From Gammaproteobacteria bacterium (lineage in GTDB: Bacteria > Pseudomonadota > Gammaproteobacteria > VBWC01): a stretch of 64,000 nucleotides of DNA. The stretch spans positions 62,001 through 126,000 of the forward strand of contig VBWC01000001.1 of NCBI GenBank assembly GCA_006218035.1, written 5' to 3'. The notes under the pieces were generated by a model. It did no database searches. It saw only the letters and a list, made by a program, of their open reading frames with translations, and was not told the DNA's origin. Made by a program: the position numbers and the translations under genes. Every line of letters starts with the position of its first letter. The stretch's first letter is position 1. This document shows, in pieces, positions 35,684-48,156 of this stretch.

Positions 35684-37534
35684 TTAAATCGCCAATTTGG
35701 TGAGCTTGCGCCCACCGTAAATCAGATTGACCATCGCGCGCGACACCATCACCGCACTGAACATGGACGTCACGATACCGATGCACAAGGTCACGGCAAA
35801 CCCGCGTACCGGCCCGGAACCCAGCCACAACAGCGCGAATCCGGCAATCAGCGTCGTAATGTTCGAATCGAAAATGGTATCCCAGGCGCGGTCATAGCCG
35901 GAATGAATCGACGCCTGGATCGAGTTGCCGTTGCGCAGCTCCTCACGGATGCGCTCGAAGATCAGCACATTCGCGTCGATAGCCATACCCACCGTGAGCG
36001 CGATGCCCGCGATGCCCGGCAAGGTCAATGTGGCCTGAAGCAGGGACAATGCAGCGATGAGCATCACGATATTCACGAACAGCGCCAGGCTCGAAATAAT
36101 TCCGAAGAACAGATAGTAGATGCCCATGAAAACGGCGATGGCGGCAAAACCGATGAGCGTGGAGTTGAATCCTTTAGTAATATTTTCCGCGCCCATGCTC
36201 GGCCCGACAGTCCGTTCCTCGATAATTTCCATCGGCACCGACAGCGCACCGGCACGTAACAGCAGCGCGAGAGTCCGCGCTTCCTTGGTGCTTTCCAGTC
36301 CGGTGATCTGAAAGCGTTTACTCAACTGATCGCGAATCGTTGCGATGCTGATGACTTCCTCGATCTTCTTCTTCGTCTTGACAGGCTCGCCGTCGACCAT
36401 CGCGGTTTCTGTTTTGGTTTCCATGAAAACCACCGCCATCGGATTACCGATGTTGTCCTTGGTGACGGTGCTCATGCGCTTCGCACCCTTGCCGTCCAGC
36501 GTAACGAAGACGGCCGAACTGCCATCGGTGCTATCAATACCGGATGCCGCATCGGTGACCGAGTCACCGGTGATAATGACGCGGCGGTCAAGCAACACCG
36601 GACTGCCCTTGCGTTCGTAATAAAGCCTCGACCCGGCCGGCACATGGCCGGTCACCGCGTCCTGCACGTCATGCCCGGTATCGACGAGCCGGAATTCCAG
36701 CGTCGCCGTCGCGCCAAGAATCTCCTTGGCGCGCGCCGTATCCTGGACACCAGGCAATTGCACGACGATGCGGCTGGTTCCCTGTTGCTGGATGATCGGC
36801 TCGGCGACCCCCAGCTCATTTACCCGATTACGCAGCGTGGTGATGTTCTGCTGCAGCGCAAGCTTCCTGACATCCAGCATCTCCTTTTCGCCAAGCGACA
36901 GATTAATCGCCGCGCCTTCGCGCGCCGCTTCAACAATCAGGCTGCTGAACTCTTTCGCGATCAACTTTTCAGCCGCGTCACGGTCTTCTGCCGAACGGAA
37001 TGTGATCTCCAGACCGCCACCGTTGCGCTTGCCGACCTGCTGGTAGCGTACCTTTTCTTCACGCAACAGCGTCCGGATATCGTTGACATAACGTTCCTCG
37101 GCCATGCGTACCGCGGCATCCATATCCACTTCCATCAGAAAATGCACGCCGCCGCGCAGATCGAGCCCGAGGTACATCGGCCGCGCGTTCAGTGCCGTCA
37201 ACCAGGCAGGTGTCGCCGGCGCCAGATTCAATGCAACAATGAATTCGTTGCCCAGTGATTCACGCAGCAGATCGTTCGCCTTGAGCTGGGTATCCGTATC
37301 CCGGAAACGCGCCAGCAGCAACCCTTTCTCGATCTGCACCGACGCAAATGGCAGCTCGGCGCCCTTGAGCAGCCCCTCGACACGCACACGAAGCGACTCA
37401 TCCACCGTGCTGCCGCGCGTCGACGACACCTGCACGGCAGGGTCCTCGCCGAACAGGTTCGGCAGCGCATACAAGGCGCTCACCACCAGCACCAAAGCAA
37501 TAGCCAGGTATTTCCAGACAGAATAGCGATTCAT
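35684..37534 (-). CDS. secD: Protein translocase subunit SecD
   Basis: 616 residues: an N-terminal helix, large periplasmic domains (LGLDLRGGVHFLMEVDM; NRVNELGVAEPIIQQQG), and five C-terminal helices containing GIALTVGMAIDANVLIFERI. It forms the SecDF motor. Located between yajC and secF, the normal order. Length and motifs are standard. Confidence 0.97.
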   Translation of the reverse strand: MNRYSVWKYLAIALVLVVSALYALPNLFGEDPAVQVSSTRGSTVDESLRVRVEGLLKGAELPFASVQIEKGLLLARFRDTDTQLKANDLLRESLGNEFIVALNLAPATPAWLTALNARPMYLGLDLRGGVHFLMEVDMDAAVRMAEERYVNDIRTLLREEKVRYQQVGKRNGGGLEITFRSAEDRDAAEKLIAKEFSSLIVEAAREGAAINLSLGEKEMLDVRKLALQQNITTLRNRVNELGVAEPIIQQQGTSRIVVQLPGVQDTARAKEILGATATLEFRLVDTGHDVQDAVTGHVPAGSRLYYERKGSPVLLDRRVIITGDSVTDAASGIDSTDGSSAVFVTLDGKGAKRMSTVTKDNIGNPMAVVFMETKTETAMVDGEPVKTKKKIEEVISIATIRDQLSKRFQITGLESTKEARTLALLLRAGALSVPMEIIEERTVGPSMGAENITKGFNSTLIGFAAIAVFMGIYYLFFGIISSLALFVNIVMLIAALSLLQATLTLPGIAGIALTVGMAIDANVLIFERIREELRNGNSIQASIHSGYDRAWDTIFDSNITTLIAGFALLWLGSGPVRGFAVTLCIGIVTSMFSAVMVSRAMVNLIYGGRKLTKLAI

Positions 37535-37565
37535 CTGACGCAGTGCTCTCTAATATTCCCGAGTA

Positions 37566-37895
37566 TTAACCGGACTTGTAGGTTCCCTTGGGAACGAGCT
37601 GCCCGACGGCACTACGCTGCACCTTGATCTGCACGCCATCCGCAATCTCGACCGTGACAAAACTTTCCCCCAGTTCGACCACGCGCCCGAGCACGCCGCC
37701 GGAAGTGACCACCTCGTCATGCTTCGCCAGCGTTTCCACCATTTTCCGATGATCCTTGGCCCGTTTCATCTGCGGCCGGATCAGCAGAAAGTAGAAAATC
37801 AGGAAAATCAGGATCAGTGGCACAAAACTCATGAGCGACGGCTCGGCCGCCGCCGGCGTTGCCTCTGCCCAGGCGTCATTGATAAACATGCTCAT
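37566..37895 (-). CDS. yajC: Preprotein translocase subunit YajC
   Basis: 109 residues, one transmembrane helix (FVPLILIFLIFYFLLIRPQ) followed by the cytoplasmic KMVETLAKHDEVVTSGGVLG domain. It associates with SecDF. AAGGGA precedes the ATG. It lies between tgt and secD. Confidence 0.96.
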   Translation of the reverse strand: MSMFINDAWAEATPAAAEPSLMSFVPLILIFLIFYFLLIRPQMKRAKDHRKMVETLAKHDEVVTSGGVLGRVVELGESFVTVEIADGVQIKVQRSAVGQLVPKGTYKSG

Positions 37896-37998
37896 ATCGG
37901 TTCCCTTCGTCTATGCAATATTTGCTATCCACGGCGAGACAAGACCGATGGCCGTCGGCCTGTCGCTATCGGTCAAGCCCCGCCCGAAACGGCGCCCA

Positions 37999-39129
<1,131 letters not shown>

Positions 39130-39165
39130 CTACCAACATGAGTTGCGGGTTGCGCCCACGGGCTG

Positions 39166-40257
39166 TCAGCGCCCGCGGCGGGTGATAAACATCGCATCAC
39201 CGTAACTGAAAAAGCGGTAACCCGCGGCCACCGCGTGACGGTAGGCATGCAGGGTATTTTTCCTGCCCGCGAACGCGCACACCAGCATCAACAGCGTCGA
39301 TTCGGACACATGGAAGTTGGTGATCATCGCGTCCACCACGCCAAACCGGTATCCGGGATAGATGAACAGGTTCGTTTCACCGCTAAATGGCTGCATCTTG
39401 CCGCACCGGAACGCCGCTTCAAGACCGCGTACGCTGGTGGTACCCACCGCAATGACGCGCCCGCCGCGCGCTCGTACTCGGCCGACCGTTTCGCACACCT
39501 CTGCCGTGACGACGGCGCGTTCCGCATGCATCCGGTGCTCGGCGAGCCGTTCCGCCCTCACCGGCTGGAAGGTACCGGCGCCCACGTGCAGCGTAACAAA
39601 CGCCGTCTCTACGCCGGCCTGCCGCAATGTCTCCAGCATCGCATCATCGAAATGCAGTCCCGCCGTCGGCGCCGCCACTGCCCCCGGCTGTCGCGCATAT
39701 ACCGTCTGGTACCGCTCGCGGTCCTCGGGCAGCGCCTCCCGCTGGATATAAGGCGGCAACGGCACCTTGCCCGCACGCTCGAGCAGCGCCGATATCGAAC
39801 CGTCAATACCGGCGCACGACAGCTCGAACAGATCTCCGCGGCGCCGCACGACCGTCACCACCGTATCGGCAAGGTGCAGCCGACTGCCCGGTAGCGGCGC
39901 GTGGCTTGCACGCACGTGCGCGAGTACCGTGGTGTCATCCACCACGCGCTCGACTAGCACCTCGATCGCACCACCGGTTGCCTTGTGACCGTGCAAACGC
40001 GCCGGAATCACGCGCGTATCGTTCAGTACCAGCAGGTCGCCCGGCCACACCCGCTGCAGAATATCGCTGAACATACAATCGGCGACCGCACCCGAGTCGC
40101 CGTCGAGGCACAGCAGGCGGCTGGCGGTACGGGATGGCAGCGGCTGCTGCGCGATCAGTTCCGCAGGAAGCTCAAAGCGAAAATCGTCACGGCGCAGCGC
40201 ACACGCCGCATCCGGGTCGACAGGATGTTGAGTAAGGACATTGGCCGCCATGTGCAT
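39166..40257 (-). CDS. queA: S-adenosylmethionine:tRNA ribosyltransferase-isomerase
   Basis: 363 residues: [16 protein letters not shown] at the N-terminus, [24 protein letters not shown] and [14 protein letters not shown] near the C-terminus, all QueA signatures. It converts preQ1-tRNA to epoxyqueuosine-tRNA using the ribosyl part of SAM. The N-terminus is 10-15 residues longer than usual if ATG 40257 is used; the true start may be slightly inside. Divergent from tRNA-Leu. Confidence 0.96.
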   Translation of the reverse strand: MHMAANVLTQHPVDPDAACALRRDDFRFELPAELIAQQPLPSRTASRLLCLDGDSGAVADCMFSDILQRVWPGDLLVLNDTRVIPARLHGHKATGGAIEVLVERVVDDTTVLAHVRASHAPLPGSRLHLADTVVTVVRRRGDLFELSCAGIDGSISALLERAGKVPLPPYIQREALPEDRERYQTVYARQPGAVAAPTAGLHFDDAMLETLRQAGVETAFVTLHVGAGTFQPVRAERLAEHRMHAERAVVTAEVCETVGRVRARGGRVIAVGTTSVRGLEAAFRCGKMQPFSGETNLFIYPGYRFGVVDAMITNFHVSESTLLMLVCAFAGRKNTLHAYRHAVAAGYRFFSYGDAMFITRRGR

Positions 40258-40332
40258 GCAGATACCGCGGAACGGAATTTATCGTATTGACAATCAGATA
40301 ATTGTATCACTCTTGCGTCGGAATGCCGTAAC

Positions 40333-40362
40333 TTGCGGCCGCCGCTGGCCAGTCTGTATACT
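40333..40362 (+). promoter_or_regulatory. Sigma-70-like promoter of tRNA-Leu
   Basis: TTGCGG at 40333-40338 and TATACT at 40357-40362 with an 18-base spacer, followed by a GC-rich discriminator (GCACGC) and the mature tRNA start at 40377. A GC-rich discriminator is typical of stringently controlled stable-RNA promoters. Assigned by eye. Confidence 0.6.
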
Positions 40363-40376
40363 GCACGCTCCCTGGC

Positions 40377-40463
40377 GCCGGGGTGGCGGAACTGGTAGAC
40401 GCGCCGGACTCAAAATCCGGTGGTTTTGCGACCGTGAGAGTTCGAGTCTCTCTCCCGGCACCA
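40377..40463 (+). tRNA. tRNA-Leu (anticodon CAA)
   Basis: 87-base class II tRNA with encoded CCA. The acceptor strand is GCCGGGG pairing TCCCGGC, the anticodon stem is CCGGA/TCCGG with loop CTCAAAA and anticodon CAA at 40411-40413, there is a long variable arm, and the T-arm is GAGTTCGAGTCTC. It decodes UUG. Lies between divergent queA and the alpha-glucan phosphorylase gene. Confidence 0.97.
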
Positions 40464-40700
40464 CTGTCGCGTAACGCGCAAGACGCGTATCCGGCAGTGG
40501 CGCCTGACGATCTGTACAACGAGACCGTACAAACGGGATTTGCCCTGCGCAGTCGACTGGGCAACTCGGGGTAACCGGCCATCGGTGGTGCTGCTCGTGC
40601 AATACACCACTTTAAATTTAGACCCTTGGCGGCGCGACGGCGTTGTCAATACCGTTGCAGCCGGGCGACCCGATCAATAAACGCTGGAACCGATAACAAC

Positions 40701-43259
40701 ATGACCGCAACGCGCTATTCAATCGAGGTACGACCCACGATACCGGAGCGCCTGAAACGGCTGGCGGAGCCGGCCTCTGACCTTCTCTACACCTGGGACC
40801 GTGCTGTACGCCGACTGTTCTTCCGGCTTGATTCCGATCTGTGGGACGCGGTCGGCCACAACCCGAAACTGTTCCTGCGGCGCATAGCGCAGCAACGACT
40901 TGATGAAGCGGCGGAAGACGGCGTGTTTCTCGAGGATTACAACCGGGTGCTCTCCGTCTATGACACGTATTACAAGGAAAAGCGCAAGACCGGCACGGAG
41001 AAGTATCTCAATCCGAAAACCGACCTCGTCGCCTATTTCTGCGCTGAATTCGGCTTCCACGAGAGTCTCCCGATCTACTCGGGCGGCCTCGGCATCCTCG
41101 CCGGCGATCACTGCAAGGCCGCCAGCGATCTCGGCATACCGTTCGTGGCGGTCGGCCTGCTGTACCGGCAGGGCTACTTCAACCAGACCATCGACAGGCA
41201 GGGCAACCAGCTCGCGCACTACCACCCGACGAATTTCGAGGAATTGCCGATCGAGCCGGCCCGCGATACCAGCGATAACGAACTGCGCGTGACGGTAGCA
41301 CTGCCGGGCCGGAACCTGTCGATCAAGGTATGGCGGGCCCGCTCGGGTAATATCAATCTCTACCTGCTCGATACCGACCTGCCGGAAAACTCCGATACCG
41401 ATCGCCGTATTACCTATCAACTCTACGGCGGCGATATCACCACCCGGATACAGCAGGAGATCGTGCTCGGCATCGGCGGCGTGCGCGCGTTGCGGGGCCT
41501 CGGACTGAAGCCGAGCGCGTGGCATATCAACGAAGGCCACTCGGCGTTCATGATCGTCGAGCGCTGCCGCGAGCGTGTCAAACAGGGGCTGGACTTTCAT
41601 ACCGCGCTGGAACTGGTGGCCAATGGCACGGTGTTCACCACGCATACGCCGGTAGCGGCCGGCCACGATATTTTCAGCGAGGAGCTGATGAAGAACTATT
41701 TCAGCGGTTTCGTCGCGGAAATGGGCATTTCAATGGCGGATTTTCTGAAACTCGGCGTGACACCGGCCGATCACGGCGGTTTCAACCAGACCGCGCTCGC
41801 GTTGCGCGGCTCACGTTTTCACAACGGCGTCAGCCTCATCCACGGTCGCGTCGCGTCACGCATGGAGGGTTATATCTGGCCGCAGATTCCGCACGAGGAG
41901 AATCCGATCCGGCATGTAACGAACGGTGTTCATATCGCGACGTTTCTGGCGCGCGAGTGGATCATTCTGTTCGACATGCGCTTTGGCGGCGACTGGCGCA
42001 ATCAGCTGACCACCCCCGAGTTCTGGCACGCGCTCGACGATGTTCCCGATCACAGCTACTGGAGCATCAGGCAATCGCTCAAGTCCCAGCTGATCGAAGA
42101 AGTGTATCTGCGCATCACCCGGCAATACCGTCGCAACGAATACAGCCAGGCGCATATCGAGCGCCTGACCCAGCATCTGATACCGCAGGAAACCGATATA
42201 CTGACGATCGGCTTTGCCCGACGTTTCGCGACCTACAAGCGCGCCAACCTGCTGTTTATGAATCTTGAGCGGCTGGCGCGCCTGGTGAATGACCCGGAAC
42301 GCCCGGTGATTTTTGTTTTTGCAGGGAAGGCCCATCCCCATGACCTGCCGGGCCAGCAGATGATCCAGTTCATCCACGAGGTGTCGCAGCGTCCGGAATT
42401 CGAAGGCAAGATACTGCTGTGCGAAGGCTATGACATGGCGCTGGCGCGACGGCTCGTCAGCGGTGTGGACGTCTGGCTGAACACGCCCGAGTATCCGCTC
42501 GAGGCAAGCGGCACCTCGGGCGAAAAAGCCGGCCTGAACGGCGTCATCAATCTGAGCGTGCTCGACGGCTGGTGGGGCGAGGGTTACAACGGCGAGAACG
42601 GCTGGGCGATTACGCCCCACGGCCCCAGTTACGATTCACACTCGCGCAACCGCGCCGAATCCAACGAGTTGCTCGACATCATCGAGGAACAGATCATCCC
42701 GCTCTATTACGAGCGCAACGGGCACGGCTACTCGGAAGGCTGGGTAAAAAAATCCAAGGCGTCGATGAAATCCATCCTGCCCCGTTACAACTCACAGCGC
42801 ATGGTCATGGACTATGTCCGGGAGTATTACAGTGTCGCGTCGCGCCAGTGCGAGAAACTGAAAAAGAATGACGGTGCCGCCGCCAGGGACCTCGCCCGCT
42901 GGAAGGAAAAAGTCATGCTGGCGTGGCCCAGTATCCGTATCCGGCGCGTCGACCAGCCGCGGCCCTATATCGTATCCACCGACACATTGCCGGTGGAAGT
43001 CGCGGCACAGCTGAACGGACTGGACACCACGGACGTTATCATCGAATGCCTCGTCGGCAGCGAATCGGAACAGGGCGAATTCATCGCGCATTCGTGCCAC
43101 AAGCTCACCGGTCGCGGCACCAATGAAACGGGGGAAACCTTGTTCGGGCTCGACCTGGAGCCAACGTTGCCGGGGCTGCAGTACTACAAACTGCGCGCCT
43201 ACCCGCATCATAAACTGCTGGCGCATGAGTTCGAACTCGGCTGCATGTTGTGGATATAA
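40701..43259 (+). CDS. glgP: Alpha-glucan (glycogen/maltodextrin) phosphorylase, GT35
   Basis: 852 residues. Conserved pieces: FCAEFGFHESLPIYSGGLG, YQLYGGDITTRIQQE, HINEGHSAFM, IGFARRFATYKRANL and the cofactor loop EASGTSGEKAGLNGVIN (PLP lysine in GEKAG). This is the short-type alpha-glucan phosphorylase related to archaeal/thermophilic MalP rather than the enteric GlgP, so the symbol is functional. It releases glucose 1-phosphate from alpha-1,4-glucans. The start is ATG 40701; a reading from 40626 adds only basic filler. It heads the glycogen block, convergent with malQ. Confidence 0.92.
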   Translation: MTATRYSIEVRPTIPERLKRLAEPASDLLYTWDRAVRRLFFRLDSDLWDAVGHNPKLFLRRIAQQRLDEAAEDGVFLEDYNRVLSVYDTYYKEKRKTGTEKYLNPKTDLVAYFCAEFGFHESLPIYSGGLGILAGDHCKAASDLGIPFVAVGLLYRQGYFNQTIDRQGNQLAHYHPTNFEELPIEPARDTSDNELRVTVALPGRNLSIKVWRARSGNINLYLLDTDLPENSDTDRRITYQLYGGDITTRIQQEIVLGIGGVRALRGLGLKPSAWHINEGHSAFMIVERCRERVKQGLDFHTALELVANGTVFTTHTPVAAGHDIFSEELMKNYFSGFVAEMGISMADFLKLGVTPADHGGFNQTALALRGSRFHNGVSLIHGRVASRMEGYIWPQIPHEENPIRHVTNGVHIATFLAREWIILFDMRFGGDWRNQLTTPEFWHALDDVPDHSYWSIRQSLKSQLIEEVYLRITRQYRRNEYSQAHIERLTQHLIPQETDILTIGFARRFATYKRANLLFMNLERLARLVNDPERPVIFVFAGKAHPHDLPGQQMIQFIHEVSQRPEFEGKILLCEGYDMALARRLVSGVDVWLNTPEYPLEASGTSGEKAGLNGVINLSVLDGWWGEGYNGENGWAITPHGPSYDSHSRNRAESNELLDIIEEQIIPLYYERNGHGYSEGWVKKSKASMKSILPRYNSQRMVMDYVREYYSVASRQCEKLKKNDGAAARDLARWKEKVMLAWPSIRIRRVDQPRPYIVSTDTLPVEVAAQLNGLDTTDVIIECLVGSESEQGEFIAHSCHKLTGRGTNETGETLFGLDLEPTLPGLQYYKLRAYPHHKLLAHEFELGCMLWI

Positions 43260-43266
43260 ACGGCGG

Positions 43267-43284
43267 CGGCGCATTCGTGCGCCG
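43267..43284. terminator. Hairpin with TTCG tetraloop between convergent genes
   Basis: A seven-base stem CGGCGCA/TGCGCCG around TTCG lies in the 35-base gap between the phosphorylase and malQ stops. It has no T-run, so intrinsic termination is uncertain, but the location between convergent genes fits a bidirectional stop or mRNA end protector. Confidence 0.45.
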
Positions 43285-43294
43285 GCCCGGGCCG

Positions 43295-44839
43295 TCAGGC
43301 GCCGGCAGGCAGCTCCTTCGCCTTACGGCGATCCGCTGCCGCCGCCGGTGTAACGCCAAGGCGTTCATACAGTTCCGCCAGATGACGCAGGCGCGCGACA
43401 TTGTCGTCCGTGACCTGCTCCCACTCGAATCGCCATAGCCAGTTTCCCTCGGTCGTACCGGGCCGGTTCGTCCGGTGCTCACCACCGAGCATCAATACGT
43501 CCTGCATCGGCACCATCGCCAACTGCGCGATGCTGCTGTAGGCACAGCGGATCAACGGCCACGGCATCGGATCGCCTGGCAGCCCGAGATAATCGTCGAC
43601 CTTGCGGCGCAGGTCATCGCCGAGCGATGTATACCAGCCCAGTGTCGTGTCGTTGTCGTGCGTACCGGTATAGACAACACTGTTGATCTCGTGATTATGC
43701 GGCAGGTAGGGATTATCCGGCCCGCCGTCGAATGCGAATTGCAGTATTTTCATACCAGGCAGCGAAAACTTTTTGCGCAACGCATCTACCTCTGGCGTGA
43801 TCAGGCCAAGATCCTCCGCAACCAGTGGCAACGGGCCGAAATGCCGCCGTAACGCGCTGAACAAGGCCTCGCCGGGTGCCGTCACCCAGCGGCCATTGAT
43901 GGCTGTCGGGCTGTCGGCCGGTATCTCCCAATACGCTTCGAATCCGCGAAAGTGATCGATGCGGATCAGATCGACCAGTTCGCGCTGTGTCTGCACCCGC
44001 TCGATCCACCAGCGGAAACCGTTAGCTGCCATCGCGCTCCAGCGGTAATGCGGATTTCCCCAGCGCTGCCCGGTCGCCGAAAAGTAATCCGGCGGCACAC
44101 CGGCAACGACACGCATGTGGCCGGTTTCATCCAGCTCGAAATATTCCCGCCGGCTCCAGACATCGGCGCTGTCATAGGCAACGAAAATCGGCATATCGCC
44201 GAACAGCCATATGCCGCGCTGGTGCGCGTAGTTTTTCAGCGCCTGCCATTGCCGGAAAAACACGAACTGCTCGAAGCAAACCTGATGAATGAACCGCGCC
44301 AGCCGGCGTGACGCCTCGTCCAGTGTGGCGGCGGCACGATCGCGCTGCTCGACCGGCCAGCGATCCCATTCCGCGCCGCGATTTTCCTTACGCAACGCCT
44401 GATATAGCGCGTAATCGCGCAGCCAGTGATGATGCGTGTCGATAAACAGCGCGAGTGCCGCATGGTCACGCCTGTCCGCCTTTTCAAGGAATCCCGCATG
44501 CGCCCGCGCCAACAGAGCGCGCTTTTGCACGACCCGATCGGTCGAATGCGCCTGAAAGTTCGCCACGGCGAACGGCGCGTCGAGCCAGCCGGCATCGATC
44601 AACGCGTCGATACTGATCAACAGCGGGTTGCCGGCATGCACCGAAAGACATTGATAAGGCGAACCGTCGATATGCGTCGGGCCCAGCGGCAGCATCTGCC
44701 AGACGGTCTGACCGCAGGCCTGCAGAAAATCGACGAATCGATAGGCGTCGCCCCCCAGGTCGCCATTGCCCCACCGCCCCGGCAACGACGTCGGATGAAG
44801 TATCACCCCGGCTCGACGCTGATCGAGGGGATGGTTCAC
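43295..44839 (-). CDS. malQ: 4-alpha-glucanotransferase (amylomaltase), GH77
   Basis: 514 residues with the GH77 signatures RRAGVILHPTSLPG, IRIDHFRGFEAYWEIP (nucleophile Asp), LVAEDLGLITPEV (acid/base Glu) and YTGTHDNDTTLGW. It shuffles alpha-1,4-glucan chains, producing substrates for the phosphorylase. Start overlaps the GH57 gene stop (44836-44839), so the two are co-translated. Typical of the bacterial short-type enzyme. Confidence 0.96.
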   Translation of the reverse strand: MNHPLDQRRAGVILHPTSLPGRWGNGDLGGDAYRFVDFLQACGQTVWQMLPLGPTHIDGSPYQCLSVHAGNPLLISIDALIDAGWLDAPFAVANFQAHSTDRVVQKRALLARAHAGFLEKADRRDHAALALFIDTHHHWLRDYALYQALRKENRGAEWDRWPVEQRDRAAATLDEASRRLARFIHQVCFEQFVFFRQWQALKNYAHQRGIWLFGDMPIFVAYDSADVWSRREYFELDETGHMRVVAGVPPDYFSATGQRWGNPHYRWSAMAANGFRWWIERVQTQRELVDLIRIDHFRGFEAYWEIPADSPTAINGRWVTAPGEALFSALRRHFGPLPLVAEDLGLITPEVDALRKKFSLPGMKILQFAFDGGPDNPYLPHNHEINSVVYTGTHDNDTTLGWYTSLGDDLRRKVDDYLGLPGDPMPWPLIRCAYSSIAQLAMVPMQDVLMLGGEHRTNRPGTTEGNWLWRFEWEQVTDDNVARLRHLAELYERLGVTPAAAADRRKAKELPAGA

Positions 44840-46554
44840 GTTGTCTTCCCGCCCTCCGTGGACTTGCGCATGACACCGCCGCGCGCCGCGTCGCCGCCAC
44901 CGTGGCTGACGACGTGCGACAGGTTTTCCGGCGGCTCCTCGCCGATAATTTGATAAAGACTCGCGAGATGAATGCGATAGAGACGCTCGAAATCGCTGAC
45001 GCTCCCGGCCGGGTTTTCATCGCCGAACCACCAGCACCAGTCGGAACCCTCGCACACGGCGAGTTGCCGTGCCGCCGCCGCCTTCACATCGTCGGCTAAT
45101 CGTCCCGACGCCACGGCCGTGTCGAACGCCCGCTTGGCCTCGCACAACATGTCCCAGCCGCGGTTCTTGTCCGCCGAGCCAATCCAGGTCGAGAACGTGC
45201 CGTACACCCAGCTGCCCGCAACGACGCCGGGCAAGGATTGGGGCTCCTTGATACCACCCAGCGCGTCAGAAAACGTCGTCAGTTCCAGGCGAGGATGACT
45301 GGCAAGGCGTGCGTACAGCGCCTTCAGAAAATGATAGCCGTTCTCCGGATAGTATTCCCATGCGTTTTCACCATCGAGGATGATGGACACCACACTGTCA
45401 GGCTCCGCCGCGCAGTGGTTGGCAATCGTCTCAAGATGCGCAACAAGATTGGCCACCGCATCGTCGGCGTGCCAGTCGGAATAGGTAAAACCGATCAGAT
45501 CGGACAGGCCGTCGTCACGAAAGAAACAGGTGATTGCGTCACCCTTGCCGATGCGGTAGGAACGATGCAGCCGGCGGTCATGGTTATTTTCGATGCCGTG
45601 TTTTTTGATCGTGTTCTGAAACACACCCTGGCCGGTCGCCGCCCATTTGAAGCCATAACGCGCCAGCAGCTCGAGCGCCTTGGTGCTGACCCCGCCCTCC
45701 GCCGGCCAGCATCCGGCGGGCGTGAAGCCGAATTGCCGCCTGAACGTCGCGATGCCTTCCTCGATATGGTAATTGGCACGGTCCATACCGCCGGGATACC
45801 GGCTCATGACCGGCATACGCACATCGGGCGTCGCCTCGGCAGCCGCACCCAGATCCAGCAGCAGCGGCAATATCGGATGCGCATACGGGGTCACTGACAA
45901 CTCCACCTGACCGCGCTCGGCCAGCGCGCGATACCGGCCAATCACCGCGGACATCAGCTCGCCGATGATAACAAGCAATTCGCGCCGCTCGTGCAAGGTG
46001 TACGTGCTGCCCTTCTCGATCAGGCGCTTGACGCGCGCATCGCTGCGCCGGACGGTTTCACCCAGCCACGCCAGGTGATACCAGACAACGATATCGACCA
46101 GGTATTGCTCGTCGATGTACTTCAGTGTCTGCGGCTGCTTGATCAACCCGTCAGCGATCTCCGCGAGCTGACGAAACGGCGCGAACCGGTTGATCAACCG
46201 GTGGCGGTTCACCTTCAGGCACGCCTTGATCAGCGCCATGCGCTCTTCCGGTACCACCGGCAGCGCCGGCATATCCAGTGCCGCCAGCAGTGGATCGCTG
46301 ATAACCCCGCGGTCGTTAAGAAACGCCTGTATCTGTTTCGTGTAGTCGTCGATCTGCTCGAGCAGGATCGGCGCAAAATTGACTACGGCCCGGGCGCCCG
46401 GCGTATTCTCCAGAACGACGGCCATGTCGACGTAATCCTTGATTGCGTGCAGATAGGTCCATGGCAACTGGTAGGTACCACTGAGCCGGTCGCGGTATTC
46501 CGGCTGGTGCATGTGCCAGCACAACACCACCTTGAGCCGGGCTTCAGACGACAT
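44836..46554 (-). CDS. Glycoside hydrolase family 57 (alpha-amylase/glucanotransferase-like)
   Basis: 572 residues. Family motifs: [14 protein letters not shown] at the N-terminus, [25 protein letters not shown] (nucleophile Glu) and [17 protein letters not shown] (acid/base Asp), ending with a helical domain containing [12 protein letters not shown]57 proteins act on alpha-glucans in the cytoplasm (no signal peptide seen). It sits between glgC and malQ in one transcription unit; start ATG 46554 lies inside the end of glgC. Likely function is alpha-amylase or glycogen debranching/transfer; not distinguishable here. Confidence 0.9.
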   Translation of the reverse strand: MSSEARLKVVLCWHMHQPEYRDRLSGTYQLPWTYLHAIKDYVDMAVVLENTPGARAVVNFAPILLEQIDDYTKQIQAFLNDRGVISDPLLAALDMPALPVVPEERMALIKACLKVNRHRLINRFAPFRQLAEIADGLIKQPQTLKYIDEQYLVDIVVWYHLAWLGETVRRSDARVKRLIEKGSTYTLHERRELLVIIGELMSAVIGRYRALAERGQVELSVTPYAHPILPLLLDLGAAAEATPDVRMPVMSRYPGGMDRANYHIEEGIATFRRQFGFTPAGCWPAEGGVSTKALELLARYGFKWAATGQGVFQNTIKKHGIENNHDRRLHRSYRIGKGDAITCFFRDDGLSDLIGFTYSDWHADDAVANLVAHLETIANHCAAEPDSVVSIILDGENAWEYYPENGYHFLKALYARLASHPRLELTTFSDALGGIKEPQSLPGVVAGSWVYGTFSTWIGSADKNRGWDMLCEAKRAFDTAVASGRLADDVKAAAARQLAVCEGSDWCWWFGDENPAGSVSDFERLYRIHLASLYQIIGEEPPENLSHVVSHGGGDAARGGVMRKSTEGGKTT

Positions 46555-47809
46555 GGTGGGTGCGCTGACCAAGCATATCGGGAGTCACCAGCACAACGCC
46601 GCCGGGCGATACGTAAAACCGCTTGGCGTCTTCCTTCCGGTCCTCGCCGATCACCGTTTCCGGCGGCACGTGACATCCCGAATCGAACACCACCTTTTTC
46701 AACCGGCAACGTTCGCCAATATCGACGTTCGGCAACACAACGCAGTCCTCGACGTAGGAGTAGGACCGCACATAAACATTTGAAAACAGCAGCGAACGCC
46801 GCACCACCGCGCCCGACACGATAGATCCGCCGGATATCATCGAATCGACCGCCATCCCGCGCCGGTTCTCGTCGTCAAACACAAACTTCGCCGGCGGCAG
46901 TTGCGCCTGGTGGGTCCAGATCGGCCAGCGGTCATCATAGAGATTCAGCTCGGGGGTCACGCCGATCAATTCCATATTCGCCTCCCAGAAGGCATCCACA
47001 GTACCGACATCGCGCCAATAGGCCTGCTTGCCGGTTTCGTCGCGAAACGGGTGGGCAAACACGCGGTAATTGTGGATAACGGACGGGATAATGTCCTTGC
47101 CAAAGTCGTGGTTCGACGACGAGGTGTATGCGTCCTTGAACAACTGTTCGTACAAAAAACCGGTCGAGAAAATGTAGATGCCCATCGAGGCCAGCGCCAT
47201 GTTTTCGCGTCCGGGCACGCCTTCGGGCTGTTCCGGCTTCTCGATAAAGCGCGTAATGCGGTCGTCGGTATCCACCGACAGCACGCCAAACGCCTTCGCC
47301 TGCTCCAACGGCACCTCGATACATCCGACGGTCAGGTCGGCCTGGCGTTCCACATGCGCGGCGATCATCGTTCCGTAATCCATTTTATAGATATGGTCAC
47401 CGGCGAGAATCAGCACGTAAACCGGGTTATGGCTGCGAATAATATCGATGTTCTGATAAACCGCATCAGCGGTCCCCGCGTACCATGACGTTTCTATCCG
47501 CTGCTGCGCCGGCAGCAATTCGACGAACTCATTGAAATTTCCACGCAGAAATCCCCAACCCTGCTGGATATGGCGTATCAACGAATGGGCCTTGTACTGT
47601 GTCAGCACACCGATACGGCGTATGCCCGAATTGACGCAGTTCGATAGCGGAAAGTCGATAATGCGGAACTTGCCGCCGAATGGCACGGCTGGTTTGGCTC
47701 GCCACATTGTCAAATGCTTGAGGCGTGACCCGCGGCCACCCGCCAGAATCAGCGCCAGGGTATCGCGTGTCAGTCGGCTGACAAATCGCGTGCTGTGGTT
47801 GGTTTGCAT
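46544..47809 (-). CDS. glgC: Glucose-1-phosphate adenylyltransferase
   Basis: 421 residues with [51 protein letters not shown] and a C-terminal left-handed beta-helix. It makes ADP-glucose, the committed step of bacterial glycogen synthesis, and is normally controlled allosterically by glycolytic intermediates. It is the first gene of the glgC-GH57-malQ unit and divergent from glgB. Glycogen synthase (glgA) is not found in the window, so it must lie elsewhere. Confidence 0.96.
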   Translation of the reverse strand: MQTNHSTRFVSRLTRDTLALILAGGRGSRLKHLTMWRAKPAVPFGGKFRIIDFPLSNCVNSGIRRIGVLTQYKAHSLIRHIQQGWGFLRGNFNEFVELLPAQQRIETSWYAGTADAVYQNIDIIRSHNPVYVLILAGDHIYKMDYGTMIAAHVERQADLTVGCIEVPLEQAKAFGVLSVDTDDRITRFIEKPEQPEGVPGRENMALASMGIYIFSTGFLYEQLFKDAYTSSSNHDFGKDIIPSVIHNYRVFAHPFRDETGKQAYWRDVGTVDAFWEANMELIGVTPELNLYDDRWPIWTHQAQLPPAKFVFDDENRRGMAVDSMISGGSIVSGAVVRRSLLFSNVYVRSYSYVEDCVVLPNVDIGERCRLKKVVFDSGCHVPPETVIGEDRKEDAKRFYVSPGGVVLVTPDMLGQRTHHVV

Positions 47810-48156
47810 CGACTAGCCCTCGGTCTCCCTCTCATTACGGGCGTTCATTAAATGCCGGAGTCTTGTTTTCCACTGGTTCTGCCGGCCCACGCACCCCTGC
47901 CGCGTCACCTGCCGAACATCACAGCGTGATTCATCGATACCGGCCGATGACGCACTCACCAATCACGCCTGTCGCCCGAAATACACCCATCCCGTCACGC
48001 ATGTCATCGCAGAGCCGCAAACAACCTGTTATCTGCGATTATGTTACCATATCAACATCTGCAATCGGGGCTTTTGTCAATGTTGAATGCCCGTGCGCCG
48101 GTATGATTCCACCGCCTATTCATGAGCGTCTTACACAGGATACGGGGCCTTGATTT
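47810..48156. other. Divergent regulatory region between glgC and glgB
   Basis: About 350 bases without a credible gene. An AT-rich patch at 48030-48060 is the likely promoter zone for glgB. I do not see a convincing operator or pairing of -35/-10 boxes. Confidence 0.4.
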